From Devosia naphthalenivorans (GTDB taxonomy: Bacteria > Pseudomonadota > Alphaproteobacteria > Rhizobiales > Devosiaceae): a stretch of DNA of 64,000 nt. The notes beneath the pieces are model-generated. The model saw only the letters and a program-made list of their open reading frames with translations, had not been told where the DNA came from and made no database searches. Both the position numbers and the translations under genes were made by a program. The first letter of the stretch is position 1, and every line of letters starts with the position of its first letter. Below, one piece after another: positions 10,461 to 20,761 of this stretch. The stretch spans positions 1-64,000 of the forward strand of contig NZ_PYVW01000003.1 of NCBI RefSeq assembly GCF_003056355.1. Direction: 5' to 3'.

Positions 10461-10554
10461 TCAGTAGACCTCATCCAGAGCCTGTCGAAGGAAGGGGTCG
10501 TAGTGCGATCGAAATGCCCGACCTCGTGGTTCGGCAGGCTCACCATGAGGTCTC
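10461..10554. repeat. Intergenic inverted repeat (family B, copy 1)
   Basis: Begins CAGTAGACCTCATCCAGAGC and ends with GGCAGGCTCACCATGAGGTC; the outer arms AGACCTCAT and ATGAGGTCT pair. Other copies are at 13837 and 53942. It lies just upstream of the receiver gene, between it and the end of the ScfR-like gene. Confidence 0.8.
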
Positions 10555-10622
10555 AAAAACTTGGGCGAAGTCCCTCCGAAGCAATCGGCCTCCCCTCCGC
10601 CGGCATATACAGTAAAGCGCAA

Positions 10623-12245
10623 TCATTGCGCATCGCCAAGCTCTATTACGGGGATCACCAGCGGCGTTCGGGTGAACGAGCGTGGGCCGCCCGGCGAAAG
10701 CGCTTCTTCCTGGCGGCTGGAGCAATCGCGGCGGGTGCAGAGGCGGCAGCTTGGTCCGACGGGGACATCGGCGGATGTGTCGGAGAGGGCGAGGCCACGG
10801 CCGTACACGGTGCGGTCGGCATGGAGCACGTCGCAGGCCAGCATGACGGAAGAGAGCGTCGGCTGCTCGCGGAAGGATGCCAGCCGACGCTGCACGGTGC
10901 GGGCGAGGAACAGGTAGCGGGAGCCATCAGAAAAGCGCACGATTTGGCGCAGCGGGGTGTCGGGCGTGCGGAAGGCGCCATAGATGGCCCAGAGCGGACA
11001 GGCGTGACCACTATTGGGCAGGAGCAGCCCTGGGAGCGGGAAGTGCTTGGTCAGCCGGCCGGCCGGATCAGAGCGCAGGAAGCCGAAGGGCACGCCTTCC
11101 GCGCCGGGGCGGCGCAGGGAAACGAGACGGTGTGCGACTTGCTCGAAGCTGGCATTGTAGTTTTGCCGAAGGTGATCGATGTCGTAGGCGCTGGCTTCGG
11201 CGTCGGTGAGAAAGCGCGCATAGGGGAAGACAATCGCCCCGGCAAGGTAGGAGCCCACGGCGCGGGCGGCGAGACGCCTGGCGGTGGGCGTGGTGAGCGG
11301 GGCTCCGGCCAAAGTTTGGGCGATGACGTCGCCGGCAGCGAGTTCGCCAAACAGGCGGGCCAACTGGAACTGGCGGGTGGCGAGCGTGGTCGCGCCCTGG
11401 AACCACATGGTGCGCTCATCAGCGTCGTAGCGGTATTGTCCGGGGTAGCCGGGATCTTTGGGTGCTCCGCCGACAATTACGCGCACCGCAAATCGCTGCT
11501 CCAGCATATCGCTGAGGGTCGGAACGCCGAAGCGGCCGCTGGCGTCGAGTTCGGCGCGCAGGGTTTCGGAGGCTTCTTCGAGGGCGGGGAAATAGTTCTG
11601 GTTCTCGATCAGCAGATCGTCGATTTCGCGCGCGGGCGATGCGCTGCGCTGGCTGGCGCTGGCGGTTTCGAACTGGCCGATCAGGTTGCGCGCGACGTCT
11701 GAAAGCGCGCGGGTTTCCCGGCCAATGGCGGCAAGGAAGCGCTGGCGTTCGGCTTCATCGAGATCGGGAACGTCTTCCAGAATTTCGGCGCTGGAACGGA
11801 TGGCGGTGACGCCGGAGAGGATCTGATGCAACAACTGGCCGAGCAACGGATCGGACCGTAGCCGGTCGGCATAGGCGTCGGCATTGGCGACGGCCGTAAC
11901 ATAGGCGCGGTGCATGCGCGCCAGGGCTGCGGCGCTGGCGGGATATTGCGCCACCAGTTCCCGCCGCTCATCGGGGCGGAACGGCAGCGACTCGGTCATG
12001 GGATCGGCGAAGGCTTCCTCGAGGTCCTGCAGCAGCTTCTGTTCAGTGCGGCCGGCCAGTTCATCGATGTCGATATCAAGTTGGGTCGCGACCCGGTTTA
12101 GCAACGCTCCGCCGATGTCGCGTTTGTTGTTTTCAATGAGGTTCAGATAGCTGGGCGAAATGCCGACCAGCCGCGCCAGGGCGACCTGGGAAATCTTGAG
12201 CGATTTCCGCCTGTTGCTGATGCGAAAGCCAATCGGCGCACGCAT
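10623..12245 (-). CDS. ScfR-type XRE family transcriptional regulator (short-chain fatty acyl regulator)
   Basis: A 540-residue regulator. An XRE helix-turn-helix covers residues 7-62 (the ISQVALARLVGISPSYLNLI core). The middle part has the look of an IrrE/ImmA-like region, and the C-terminal domain carries a Cys-rich block CRLCTRRDC, as in the short-chain fatty acyl-CoA regulators (ScfR/MccR/RamB group). Proteins of this group sense acyl-CoA intermediates and control propionate, acetate or glyoxylate-type metabolism. ATG 12245 has GGAGGGGAAAG upstream. It is divergent from a LIV-type ABC operon across 191 bases holding an inverted repeat, so that operon is a plausible target. This link is inferred. 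Confidence 0.82.
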   Translation of the reverse strand: MRAPIGFRISNRRKSLKISQVALARLVGISPSYLNLIENNKRDIGGALLNRVATQLDIDIDELAGRTEQKLLQDLEEAFADPMTESLPFRPDERRELVAQYPASAAALARMHRAYVTAVANADAYADRLRSDPLLGQLLHQILSGVTAIRSSAEILEDVPDLDEAERQRFLAAIGRETRALSDVARNLIGQFETASASQRSASPAREIDDLLIENQNYFPALEEASETLRAELDASGRFGVPTLSDMLEQRFAVRVIVGGAPKDPGYPGQYRYDADERTMWFQGATTLATRQFQLARLFGELAAGDVIAQTLAGAPLTTPTARRLAARAVGSYLAGAIVFPYARFLTDAEASAYDIDHLRQNYNASFEQVAHRLVSLRRPGAEGVPFGFLRSDPAGRLTKHFPLPGLLLPNSGHACPLWAIYGAFRTPDTPLRQIVRFSDGSRYLFLARTVQRRLASFREQPTLSSVMLACDVLHADRTVYGRGLALSDTSADVPVGPSCRLCTRRDCSSRQEEALSPGGPRSFTRTPLVIPVIELGDAQ

Positions 12246-12286
12246 GATCTTTCCCCTCCCCTGAGCGCCGCTTGTCAATGATTTGA

Positions 12287-12312
12287 CTTGTTATTCCGGC
12301 GAACAGAACAAG
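12287..12312. promoter_or_regulatory. Inverted repeat in the divergent ScfR/ABC promoter region
   Basis: CTTGTT at 12287-12292 and AACAAG at 12307-12312 form a perfect dyad around a 14-base centre that itself contains TTC/GAA pairing. It is a candidate operator for the divergent XRE-type regulator or for regulation of the ABC operon. The rest of the 191-base gap is AT-richer than the surroundings, fitting a promoter region. Confidence 0.4.
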
Positions 12313-12436
12313 TATTTACAGAATGTGCGTGTAATAACAATGCACTATTGCTCTCATTTTCACCTATGGCGAATATCAGGGATGCGGTGAGTGGCTGGCT
12401 ATGCACCAGAAGCCCCGCGCCAAAAGGAGGAAATCG

Positions 12437-13795
12437 ATGACAATTTTGAAGCGCGGCTTAAGCCGTCGCCGGGTGTTGCAGACAGGCTTGGCCGGCATCA
12501 TCGGCACCGGCATCTCGCCCATGATCTTTTCCCGTGGTGCCTGGGCGCAGGAATTCTGCAACAACCCGACCGGCGACACCGTAACGTTCGGCCTCAACCT
12601 GCCGCTGACCGGCGCCTATGCGGAAGAAGGCGCTGACGAGCAGAAGGCCTATGAGCTGGCCATCAAGCACCTCAATGGTGAAGGCGATGGCGGCCTGATC
12701 AGCGTGCTGACACCGACGGCGCTGAAGGGCAATGGCGTTCTGGGCAAGAAGGTCACCTTCGTGACCTCGGACAGCCAGACCAAGTCCGACGTAGCCCGCG
12801 CTGGCGCGACCCGCATGATCGAGCGCGATGGCGCCATCATGATCACCGGCGGTTCATCCTCGGGTGAAGCTATCGCCGTGCAGGGCCTGTGCCAGGAACT
12901 GGGCGTGATTTTCATGGCCGGCCTGACCCACTCCAACGACACCACCGGCAAGGACAAGCGCCGCTACGGCTTTCGCCATTTCTTCAACGCCTATCAATCA
13001 GGCGTCGGTCTTGCTCCAGTGCTGGCCGAGGCCTATGGCGCAGATCGCCGTGCCTACCATCTCACTGCCGACTACACCTGGGGCTGGACACAGGAAGAAT
13101 CGATCAAGAACGCCACCGAAGCACTCGGCTGGCAGACCGTGGAAGCCGTGCGCACGCCGCTTGGCGCCGCCGATTTCAGCCAGTATCTGACGCCAATCCT
13201 GAATTCCGGCGCCGACGTGCTGATCCTCAACCACTACGGCACCGATATGGTGAATTCGCTGACGCAGGCAGTGCAGTTCGGCATGCGTGACCGCCAGGCC
13301 AATGGCAAGGACTTCCAGATCGTCACCCCGCTCATTTCCGAACTGATGGCCAAGGGCGCGGGCGAAAACGTCAAGGGCGTCTATGGCACGTCCAACTGGC
13401 ATTGGAACCTGCAGGACCCCGGCACGATCGCCTTCACCAAGTCCTTTGGCGCTGCCTATGGTTCCCCGCCGTCACAGGCCGCCCACACCGCTTACGTGCA
13501 GGCCCTGCTTTACGCGGACGCCGTGGAACGCGCCGGCACTTTCTATCCGCCCGAGGTGATCAAGGCGCTGGAAGGCTTCGAGTTCGACGGCATGGGCAAT
13601 GGTCCGACGCTTTACCGCGCCGAAGACCACCAGTGCATCAAGAACGTGCTGGTCGTGCAGGGCAATGAGTCCCCGACGAGTGAGTTCGACGTGCTCAACA
13701 TCGTGCAGGAAATCCCGCGCGAAGACGTGGCCTACGATCCGGCAATGTTCGGCGGCGAGCTCGGACCGGCAGAGCCAGTACCGATGTGTGCCTGA
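12437..13795 (+). CDS. LIV-type ABC transporter substrate-binding protein
   Basis: A 452-residue periplasmic binding protein of the Peripla_BP_6 (LivJ/urea/amide-binding) type. The N-terminus has a Tat-style motif (SRRRVLQTGLAG) and cleavage near GAWAQ. The mature start VTFGLNLPLTGAYAEEG is typical of the family. ATG 12437 is preceded by a strong AAGGAGG. It is the first gene of a five-gene operon with two permeases and two ATPases. The substrate is unknown: branched-chain amino acids are the default guess, but the divergent ScfR-type regulator points to a carboxylate or acyl-type compound. A strong GC hairpin follows, which probably stabilises this transcript relative to the permease genes. 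Confidence 0.87.
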   Translation: MTILKRGLSRRRVLQTGLAGIIGTGISPMIFSRGAWAQEFCNNPTGDTVTFGLNLPLTGAYAEEGADEQKAYELAIKHLNGEGDGGLISVLTPTALKGNGVLGKKVTFVTSDSQTKSDVARAGATRMIERDGAIMITGGSSSGEAIAVQGLCQELGVIFMAGLTHSNDTTGKDKRRYGFRHFFNAYQSGVGLAPVLAEAYGADRRAYHLTADYTWGWTQEESIKNATEALGWQTVEAVRTPLGAADFSQYLTPILNSGADVLILNHYGTDMVNSLTQAVQFGMRDRQANGKDFQIVTPLISELMAKGAGENVKGVYGTSNWHWNLQDPGTIAFTKSFGAAYGSPPSQAAHTAYVQALLYADAVERAGTFYPPEVIKALEGFEFDGMGNGPTLYRAEDHQCIKNVLVVQGNESPTSEFDVLNIVQEIPREDVAYDPAMFGGELGPAEPVPMCA

Positions 13796-13804
13796 TCACG
13801 AATT

Positions 13805-13830
13805 GCCCGCCCCGTTCATCCGGGGCGGGC
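13805..13830 (+). terminator. GC-rich hairpin after the binding-protein gene
   Basis: GCCCGCCCC at 13805-13813 pairs with GGGGCGGGC at 13822-13830, followed by ACCTTTC. The weak T run suggests partial termination or mRNA protection between the binding-protein and permease genes. Confidence 0.6.
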
Positions 13831-13836
13831 ACCTTT

Positions 13837-13939
13837 CAGTAGACCTCATCCTGAGCCTGTCGACGGACGAGGTGTTGGCTTCATGACCGGCCGCTTGCCA
13901 CGCTCTCGTGGTTCGGCAGGCCCGTCATATGGGCTACTG
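13837..13939. repeat. Intergenic inverted repeat (family B, copy 2)
   Basis: Begins CAGTAGACCTCATCCTGAGC and ends in the complementary GGGCTACTG, with the internal GTGGTTCGGCAGG block shared with the other copies. It is inserted inside the ABC operon, between the binding-protein and first permease genes. Confidence 0.8.
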
Positions 13940-13964
13940 ATGACTTTTGCTTTGGGACCTCAGC

Positions 13965-14996
13965 ATGTTCGACGTGATCTTCCTGCAATTCCTCAATGGC
14001 CTGGATAAGGGCGCGGCCTATGCGCTGATTGCGCTTGGGCTAACGCTGGTGTTCGGCACGCTGGGCGTCGTCAACTTCGCCCATGGGGCGCTGTTCATGC
14101 TCGGGGCGTTCTGTGCGGTGATGTTCCGGCAGTTCCTGACCATGGAAACCATCACGATCGACCCCGAAAAGCTCTCGCCGTGGGGTTCGCCACTGGAAAT
14201 ACGCGAACCGCTGGTGCAGGCCTGGTTCGGCGATTTCGGTGCGGTGCTGGTCAATTATTCCGTACCGGCGTCGATCATCATCACCATTCCGATCATGCTT
14301 ATCGTCGGCATTGCGCTTGAACGCGGCATCATCAAGCACTTCTACAAGCGCCCGCATGCCGAACAAATCCTTGTGACTTTCGGCCTCGCCATCGTGGCGC
14401 AGGAGCTCATCAAAGCCTTCTTCGGACCTAATCCCATCCCGCAGCCCATGCCGACGGATCTGCGTGGCGCCGCTGACATCGGCGCGTGGCTGGGCATGCA
14501 GGCCGGTGTGATCACCTATCCGATCTGGCGGCTGGTCTACTTCCTGTTTTCGGCCGCGATCATCGGCGCCGTCTTCGCCTTCCTGCAGTTCACCACGTTC
14601 GGCATGGTGGTCCGCGCTGGCATGGCCGACCGGGAAACCGTGGGCCTGCTCGGCATCAATATCGACCGGCGCTTCACCATCATGTTCGGCCTGGCCGCCG
14701 TCGTGGCGGGGATGGCCGGTGTCATGTACACGCCGCTCCTGCCACCAAACTACCATATCGGCATGGACTTCCTGGTGCTCAGCTTCGTCGTGGTCGTGGT
14801 CGGCGGCATGGGCTCGCTGCCCGGTGCCGTGGCGGCCGGGTTCCTGCTCGGCATCCTGCAGTCCTTCGCCTCGATGACCCAGGTGAAGGACCTCATTCCC
14901 GGCATCGACCAGATCATCATCTACCTGGTCGCCGTGGTTATTCTTCTGGTTCGCCCGCGCGGCCTTTTCGGCCGGCGCGGCGTGATGGAGGCCTGA
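13965..14996 (+). CDS. Branched-chain amino acid-type ABC permease (LivH-like)
   Basis: A 343-residue membrane permease of the LivH family. The N-terminal [20 protein letters not shown] and [12 protein letters not shown] are characteristic, and the second half contains [21 protein letters not shown]. About eight membrane segments are visible, with an extra loop at residues 45-85 compared with short LivH proteins. ATG 13965 lies within GGGACCTCAGC; upstream sequence is repeat B2. The gene ends one base before the LivM-like gene starts, so the two permeases are coupled. Confidence 0.86.
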   Translation: MFDVIFLQFLNGLDKGAAYALIALGLTLVFGTLGVVNFAHGALFMLGAFCAVMFRQFLTMETITIDPEKLSPWGSPLEIREPLVQAWFGDFGAVLVNYSVPASIIITIPIMLIVGIALERGIIKHFYKRPHAEQILVTFGLAIVAQELIKAFFGPNPIPQPMPTDLRGAADIGAWLGMQAGVITYPIWRLVYFLFSAAIIGAVFAFLQFTTFGMVVRAGMADRETVGLLGINIDRRFTIMFGLAAVVAGMAGVMYTPLLPPNYHIGMDFLVLSFVVVVVGGMGSLPGAVAAGFLLGILQSFASMTQVKDLIPGIDQIIIYLVAVVILLVRPRGLFGRRGVMEA

Positions 14997-14997
14997 T

Positions 14998-16137
14998 ATG
15001 GCTGCCATGCCTCGCAACGATCTGCTGCTGTTTCTCGGCTTCACACTGGTGGTTCTCGCCATGCCGATCTGGCTGCAGCCTTTTGGCGCCGCCTATCCCG
15101 ATCTGCTGCAGCGCTTCATGATTTTTGGCATCTTTGCTGTGGGCTTCAATATCCTGTTCGGGTTGACCGGCTATCTGAGCTTTGGTCACGCCGCTTTTTT
15201 CGGCGTCGGCTCCTACGCCGCCGTCTGGTCGTTCAAGCTGCTGAGCCTGGACGTCATTCCGGCACTGATCTTTGCAATCGTGGTGTCTGGGGTATTCGCG
15301 CTGGTCATTGGCTTCATCAGCCTGCGCCGCTCGGGCATCTACTTCTCCATCCTGACGCTCGCCTTTGCGCAGATGAGCTACAACATGGCCTATTCAGTGC
15401 TGACGCCCATCACCAATGGCGAAACAGGCCTGCAGCTGACGCTAAGCGATCCGCGCTATCTCGACCGGGCCATTTTCGAAGCCGTGCCCGGCCAGCCGGT
15501 GCCGACCCTGCTCGGGCAATCGCTGGGCGGCTTTGCGGGCTTTTACTTCTGCGCGGGTTTCCTGATCATCGCGTTCTTCATCGCCCAGCGGATTACCGGT
15601 TCGCCCTTCGGCATGATGCTCAAGGGCATCAAGACCAACCAGACGCGCATGCACTATACCGGGTTCAACACCAAGCCTTATACGCTGGCGGCGTTCGTGA
15701 TCTCGGGGATGTATGCGGGCCTTGCCGGCGCGCTGCTGGCGGTGACCGATCCGCTAGCCGGCGCCGAGCGCATGCAGTGGACGGCTTCGGGCGAAGTGGT
15801 GCTGATGACCATCCTGGGTGGCGCGGGCACGCTCGTTGGCCCGGTTATCGGGGCCTGGCTGATCAAGTATTTCGAGAACATCTTCTCGGCCATCAACGAC
15901 TCGATCCTGCGCCGGTTCTTCGACTTCCTGCCCGATGGCGTCGATAGCGCAATGGTCACGGTCGCCAGCAAGTTCGTGGGTGAAGGCTGGTTCCTGACCC
16001 TTGGGCTGGTGTTCGTCATCATCGTGATCTTCCTGCCGGGCGGCATCATGGAGGGTGTGCGGCGCATAGCGCACCTCTTCAACCGCGCGCCAAAAGCGCC
16101 GGGCAAAGCCAATCCGCAGCCGCAACCTGCCGAATAG
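14998..16137 (+). CDS. Branched-chain amino acid-type ABC permease (LivM-like)
   Basis: A 379-residue permease of the LivM family. The conserved block [20 protein letters not shown] is near residue 45, [21 protein letters not shown] near 110, and [20 protein letters not shown] near 270. The C-terminus is Pro/Lys-rich and cytosolic. ATG 14998 is one base after the LivH-like stop. With LivH it forms the heterodimeric pore of the importer. Confidence 0.86.
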   Translation: MAAMPRNDLLLFLGFTLVVLAMPIWLQPFGAAYPDLLQRFMIFGIFAVGFNILFGLTGYLSFGHAAFFGVGSYAAVWSFKLLSLDVIPALIFAIVVSGVFALVIGFISLRRSGIYFSILTLAFAQMSYNMAYSVLTPITNGETGLQLTLSDPRYLDRAIFEAVPGQPVPTLLGQSLGGFAGFYFCAGFLIIAFFIAQRITGSPFGMMLKGIKTNQTRMHYTGFNTKPYTLAAFVISGMYAGLAGALLAVTDPLAGAERMQWTASGEVVLMTILGGAGTLVGPVIGAWLIKYFENIFSAINDSILRRFFDFLPDGVDSAMVTVASKFVGEGWFLTLGLVFVIIVIFLPGGIMEGVRRIAHLFNRAPKAPGKANPQPQPAE

Positions 16138-16147
16138 GACGAAACCA

Positions 16148-16912
16148 ATGTCTCAGCCCAATGTCGTCCTGCATGTTGCCGATGTCCACAAGCGCTTCGG
16201 AGGGCTGCATGCCCTCGCCGATATCGACCTGCAGGTGGAAGAAGGCCAGACTCACGCCATCATCGGGCCCAATGGCGCGGGCAAATCCACCCTGCTCAAT
16301 GTCATCATCGGGAAGCTGGCGCCGTCCAGCGGCCAGGTGGTGTTCGATGGCGCGAGTCTGACCGGACGCAAGCCATACCAGATCAACCAGCTCGGGATCG
16401 CCCGGGTGTTCCAGACGCCGGAGATTTTTGCGGAACTCAGCGTGCTGCACAATGTGATGATCCCCGCGCTGGCCAAGCGTGACGGTGCGTTCAAGCTCAA
16501 CATGTTCCGCTCACTCGAAAGCGAGATCGGCATCCGTCAGGAAGCCGAAGACATGCTGGAGGATGTTGGCATGCTGGGCCGGCGCGACATGGCAGCGGGC
16601 AGCCTCAGCCGGGGCGACAAGCGGCGAATGGAACTAGCCATGTGCCTGATCCAGCATCCGCGCCTGCTGCTGCTGGACGAGCCTACCGCCGGCATGAGCC
16701 GCCACGACACCAACACCACGATCGAGCTGCTCAAGAAGATCAAGAGCCGCGGCATGACCAAGGTCATCATCGAGCACGACATGCATGTGGTGTTTTCGCT
16801 AGCCGACAAGATTTCGGTTCTGGCGCAGGGGCGCATCATCGCTGACGGCACACCGGACCAGGTGCGCGGCAACCCCAAAGTGCAGGAAGCCTATCTCGGA
16901 GGAGCGCATTGA
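16148..16912 (+). CDS. LIV-type ABC ATPase 1 (LivG-like)
   Basis: A 254-residue ATPase with Walker A GPNGAGKST at residues 40-48, Walker B RLLLLDEP, and the LivG-type C-terminus (VRGNPKVQEAYLGG). The ABC signature is LSRGDKRRME instead of LSGGQ, as often seen in LivG-like subunits of alphaproteobacterial importers. It sits 10 bases after LivM, and its TGA overlaps the ATG of the LivF-like gene (ATGA). Confidence 0.86.
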   Translation: MSQPNVVLHVADVHKRFGGLHALADIDLQVEEGQTHAIIGPNGAGKSTLLNVIIGKLAPSSGQVVFDGASLTGRKPYQINQLGIARVFQTPEIFAELSVLHNVMIPALAKRDGAFKLNMFRSLESEIGIRQEAEDMLEDVGMLGRRDMAAGSLSRGDKRRMELAMCLIQHPRLLLLDEPTAGMSRHDTNTTIELLKKIKSRGMTKVIIEHDMHVVFSLADKISVLAQGRIIADGTPDQVRGNPKVQEAYLGGAH

Positions 16913-17682
16913 TGAGCGCTATCACCATGCAAACACAGGTTCTGGGCCACAGCCAGGCTGCCTCGGTGGAGACGACGCGCCCGTTTTTCTCGGTGCGCGA
17001 TGTGCATGCCTATTACGGGGAAAGCTATATCGTTCAGGGTGTGTCGCTGGATGTGCGTAAAGGCGAGATCCTGGCACTGCTGGGGCGCAATGGCGCGGGC
17101 AAGACCTCGATGCTGCGCACCATCGCCCGCACCGACGATCCGCAGATGCGGCAGGGCGAAATCTGGCTCGATGGCCAGCCCATCCACAAGATGAAGAGCT
17201 TTGAGGCCGCGCGGGCCGGCATTCAGTTGGTGCCGGAAGACCGCCGCATCATCGCAGGGCTGACGGTGGAGGAGAACATCGCGCTGTCCAAGGTGGCGCC
17301 CGGGAACGGCTGGAGCCTGGAGCAGATCTACCAGAGCTTTCCGAGGCTAGCCGAACGGCGCAAGCAGGAGGGCGTGACGCTGTCCGGTGGCGAACAGCAG
17401 ATGCTGGCGATTGCGAGGGCACTGGCGCGGGATTTGAAGCTGCTATTGCTGGACGAGCCCTATGAAGGGCTGGCGCCGGTGATCGTGCAGGAAATCGAAC
17501 GAATCCTGCATTCGATCAAGCCGCTGGGAATTACCACGATTATCGTCGAACAGAATGCCGTGGCGGCGCTGAAACTGGCCGACCGGGCGGTGATCCTCGA
17601 CACGGGCGAAGTGGCGTTTGCGGGCACAGCGCAGGAAGTGCTCGATAACGCCGAATTGCGCCAGGAATATCTGGCGATCTGA
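16912..17682 (+). CDS. LIV-type ABC ATPase 2 (LivF-like)
   Basis: A 256-residue ATPase with Walker A GRNGAGKTS at residues 58-66, signature LSGGEQQML, Walker B LLLLDEP and switch region IIVEQNA. These are typical of LivF. The first 25 residues extend beyond usual LivF length. ATG 16912 overlaps the stop of the previous gene and has GGAGGAG upstream. It is the last gene of the operon; downstream come family D repeats and then the end of the oppositely oriented sugar operon. Confidence 0.86.
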   Translation: MSAITMQTQVLGHSQAASVETTRPFFSVRDVHAYYGESYIVQGVSLDVRKGEILALLGRNGAGKTSMLRTIARTDDPQMRQGEIWLDGQPIHKMKSFEAARAGIQLVPEDRRIIAGLTVEENIALSKVAPGNGWSLEQIYQSFPRLAERRKQEGVTLSGGEQQMLAIARALARDLKLLLLDEPYEGLAPVIVQEIERILHSIKPLGITTIIVEQNAVAALKLADRAVILDTGEVAFAGTAQEVLDNAELRQEYLAI

Positions 17683-17740
17683 GTTTTCGGCCGTTGGGCT
17701 GATACGAGCTACCCTGGGCCTTTCGCCCAAAGGCATTCCG

Positions 17741-17878
17741 CCGATCTCACCCTCTCCCCAGCGAGAGGTCCAGGGTAATTTTGCTTCCTTCTTTGGAACT
17801 GGGGAAGCGTGGGCGGGGTTCCGTTGCCGCAGAACGCGCCCTTACCCCGGCCCTCTCGTCAAGGGGGAGGGAGAGCAG
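17741..17878. repeat. Intergenic repeat region (family D)
   Basis: CTCACCCTCTCCCC...GAGAGG (17746-17767) and a second block CCCTTACCCCGGCCCTCTCG...GGGGGAGGGAGAG (17839-17875) are palindrome-rich units like those at 5948 and 27631. They occupy the convergent gap between the LIV-type operon and the sugar operon. Confidence 0.6.
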
Positions 17879-17901
17879 ACTGATGGGCCAGTGAGAGTTG
17901 G

Positions 17902-18965
<1,064 letters not shown>

Positions 18966-18969
<4 letters not shown>

Positions 18970-19793
18970 TTGAGAGCTCCCGAGGTGAGGCCGGAGACGA
19001 TGCGGCGTTGCAGCAGGACGAAAACGGCCAGGATCGGCGTCACATAGATGGCCGAGTAAGCCATGATGGAGTTCCAGTCCGTGGAGTTGGGACCCAGGAA
19101 CCCGGAGAGACCGACGCTGGCCGGTTGCAGGGCGGTGTCCTGGATGATCGACTTGGAATAGATATACTCGCCGAACGAGGACATGAAGGTGAGGATGGCG
19201 CAGACCAGAATGCCGTTGCGCGCCAGCGGCAGCACGATGGAGAAGAAGGCTCCGACGCGGGAATTGCCATCGACGAGCGCCGCCTCCTCAAGTTCCCGCG
19301 GCACGCTCATGAAGGTTGCGCGCACCAGCACCACGAAGAACGGCATGGATTTGGCGGCCGCTGCGAGCACCACGGCGGTGCGGGGCCAATTGAGCAGGCC
19401 GATCTGGTTGAAGCCGACGAACAGCGGCGTGATCATCACCGATGCGGGCAGCACCTGCAGCATTAGTATGGCGAAAAGGCCGATGTCGATCCAGGCGCTG
19501 CGATAGCGGGCCAGCACATAGGCGCATCCGGTACCCAGGATCACGGTGATGGCGGTGACGCCGGAGGCGATGACCACCGAGTTCCACAGGAAGGTGCCCA
19601 TGGTGCGCCGCACCCAGGTATTGGGATAGATGCTGGGATCGGGAGCGGCGGGCCAGAAACTGGGCGGGTTTGCGAAGATTTCCGAGCCGGTCTTGAGGCT
19701 CGTCACATACATCCAGTAGAGCGGGAACAGGTAGATCGCGGCTAGTGCCAATGCGAGGGCAAGCAGCAGCCAGGGAACAAAGGGCCGGTTCAT
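18966..19793 (-). CDS. Sugar ABC transporter permease (MalG/UgpE-like)
   Basis: A 275-residue permease with a first membrane helix at residues 8-28 and the MalG-type segment after it (YWMYVTSLKTGSEIF). The EAA loop is VPRELEEAALVDGNSRVGAFFSIVLP. Both ends overlap neighbouring genes by four bases (ATGA), showing coupled translation with the MalF-like permease and the ATPase. It forms the membrane channel with the product at 19790. Confidence 0.87.
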
Positions 19794-20692
19794 CCCCGCA
19801 CCTCGTGGCGGGTGGAGCGCACGTAGACTACGGAGGCGAACAGCACCAGCACGAACATCATCACGGAAATCGTCGCGCCCTTGGCGAAATCATAGAGCTG
19901 GAAGCTCATCTGCCAGGCCCAGTAGCCGGCGACGTTCGATGTGTTGGCCGGACCGCCTTCGGTTAGTGCGGGAAAGAGATCGAACTGCTGCAGCGTGCCG
20001 ATCAGCCCCAGCGAGAGCACGGCGCCGATGGTCGGGCGCATCATGGGCAGGGTGATAGTCCAGAAGCGCTGGAAAGCGTTGGCGCCATCGAGTTCGGCGG
20101 CTTCGTAGAGATCGCGGGGGATGGCGGCGAGGCCGACCGAGAGGAGCAGCATGTTGAAGGCGAGGCCCAGCCAGATATTGGCGATGACCACGGACCAAAG
20201 CGAGAAATTGGGGTCCGACTTCCAGAAGATGGTGGCCTGGGTGAGGCCCAGCCCCTTGAGGATGGCGTTGAGCACGCCATAATCACCGGCCAGAATGAAG
20301 CTCCAGATGCCGCCGACAACGAGGCCTGGCATGACCCAACTGACGAGGAACAGGCCGCGAATGGTGGCGGCGCCGGGGAAGTTCTGCGCGAAGAACAGCG
20401 CCAGCGCGAAGCCGATGATGAACTGGCCAGCCATGGAGGCAAAAACGAAGATCAGCGTGTTTTTCGTCACCAGCCAGAATTCGGGCTGCTGCACCACGGC
20501 GACGTAATTGGTGAAGCCGGCAAAGGGGCGAACGAGCGAGCCCAGGGTGAACATATCCACCTGCTGGAAGCTCATCACCACATTATAGACCAGCGGCAAA
20601 CCCGCCAAGGCCACGAGAAAAACCATGGCCGCGCCGACCAGGATCAGGTCGAATCCGACACCGTCGCGCATGCTGTTGAGAATTCGGGACAT
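19790..20692 (-). CDS. Sugar ABC transporter permease (MalF/UgpA-like)
   Basis: A 300-residue permease with about six membrane helices. The EAA loop is AIPRDLYEAAELDGANAFQRFW, matching the MalF/UgpA family. It starts 69 bases after the binding-protein gene; a hairpin in that gap may keep permease mRNA lower than binding-protein mRNA. It partners with the MalG-like permease downstream. Confidence 0.87.
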   Translation of the reverse strand: MSRILNSMRDGVGFDLILVGAAMVFLVALAGLPLVYNVVMSFQQVDMFTLGSLVRPFAGFTNYVAVVQQPEFWLVTKNTLIFVFASMAGQFIIGFALALFFAQNFPGAATIRGLFLVSWVMPGLVVGGIWSFILAGDYGVLNAILKGLGLTQATIFWKSDPNFSLWSVVIANIWLGLAFNMLLLSVGLAAIPRDLYEAAELDGANAFQRFWTITLPMMRPTIGAVLSLGLIGTLQQFDLFPALTEGGPANTSNVAGYWAWQMSFQLYDFAKGATISVMMFVLVLFASVVYVRSTRHEVRG

Positions 20693-20720
20693 GACACCGC
20701 CGCTCTGCTGATCAAAATGA

Positions 20721-20742
20721 CCGGCCAGATTGCTCCGGCCGG
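20721..20742 (-). terminator. Hairpin between binding-protein and permease genes
   Basis: CCGGCC at 20721-20726 pairs with GGCCGG at 20737-20742. On the minus strand the stem follows the binding-protein stop and is followed by TCATTTTG, fitting a leaky terminator or an RNA-stabilising stem. Confidence 0.45.
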
Positions 20743-20761
20743 CCCAGTCTGGGAGAACTGA

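Noticed and set aside
10356..11702. Plus-strand open frame of 448 codons
   Set aside because: It runs through repeat B1 and opposite the ScfR-type gene; Gly/Ala-rich sequence with no domain.
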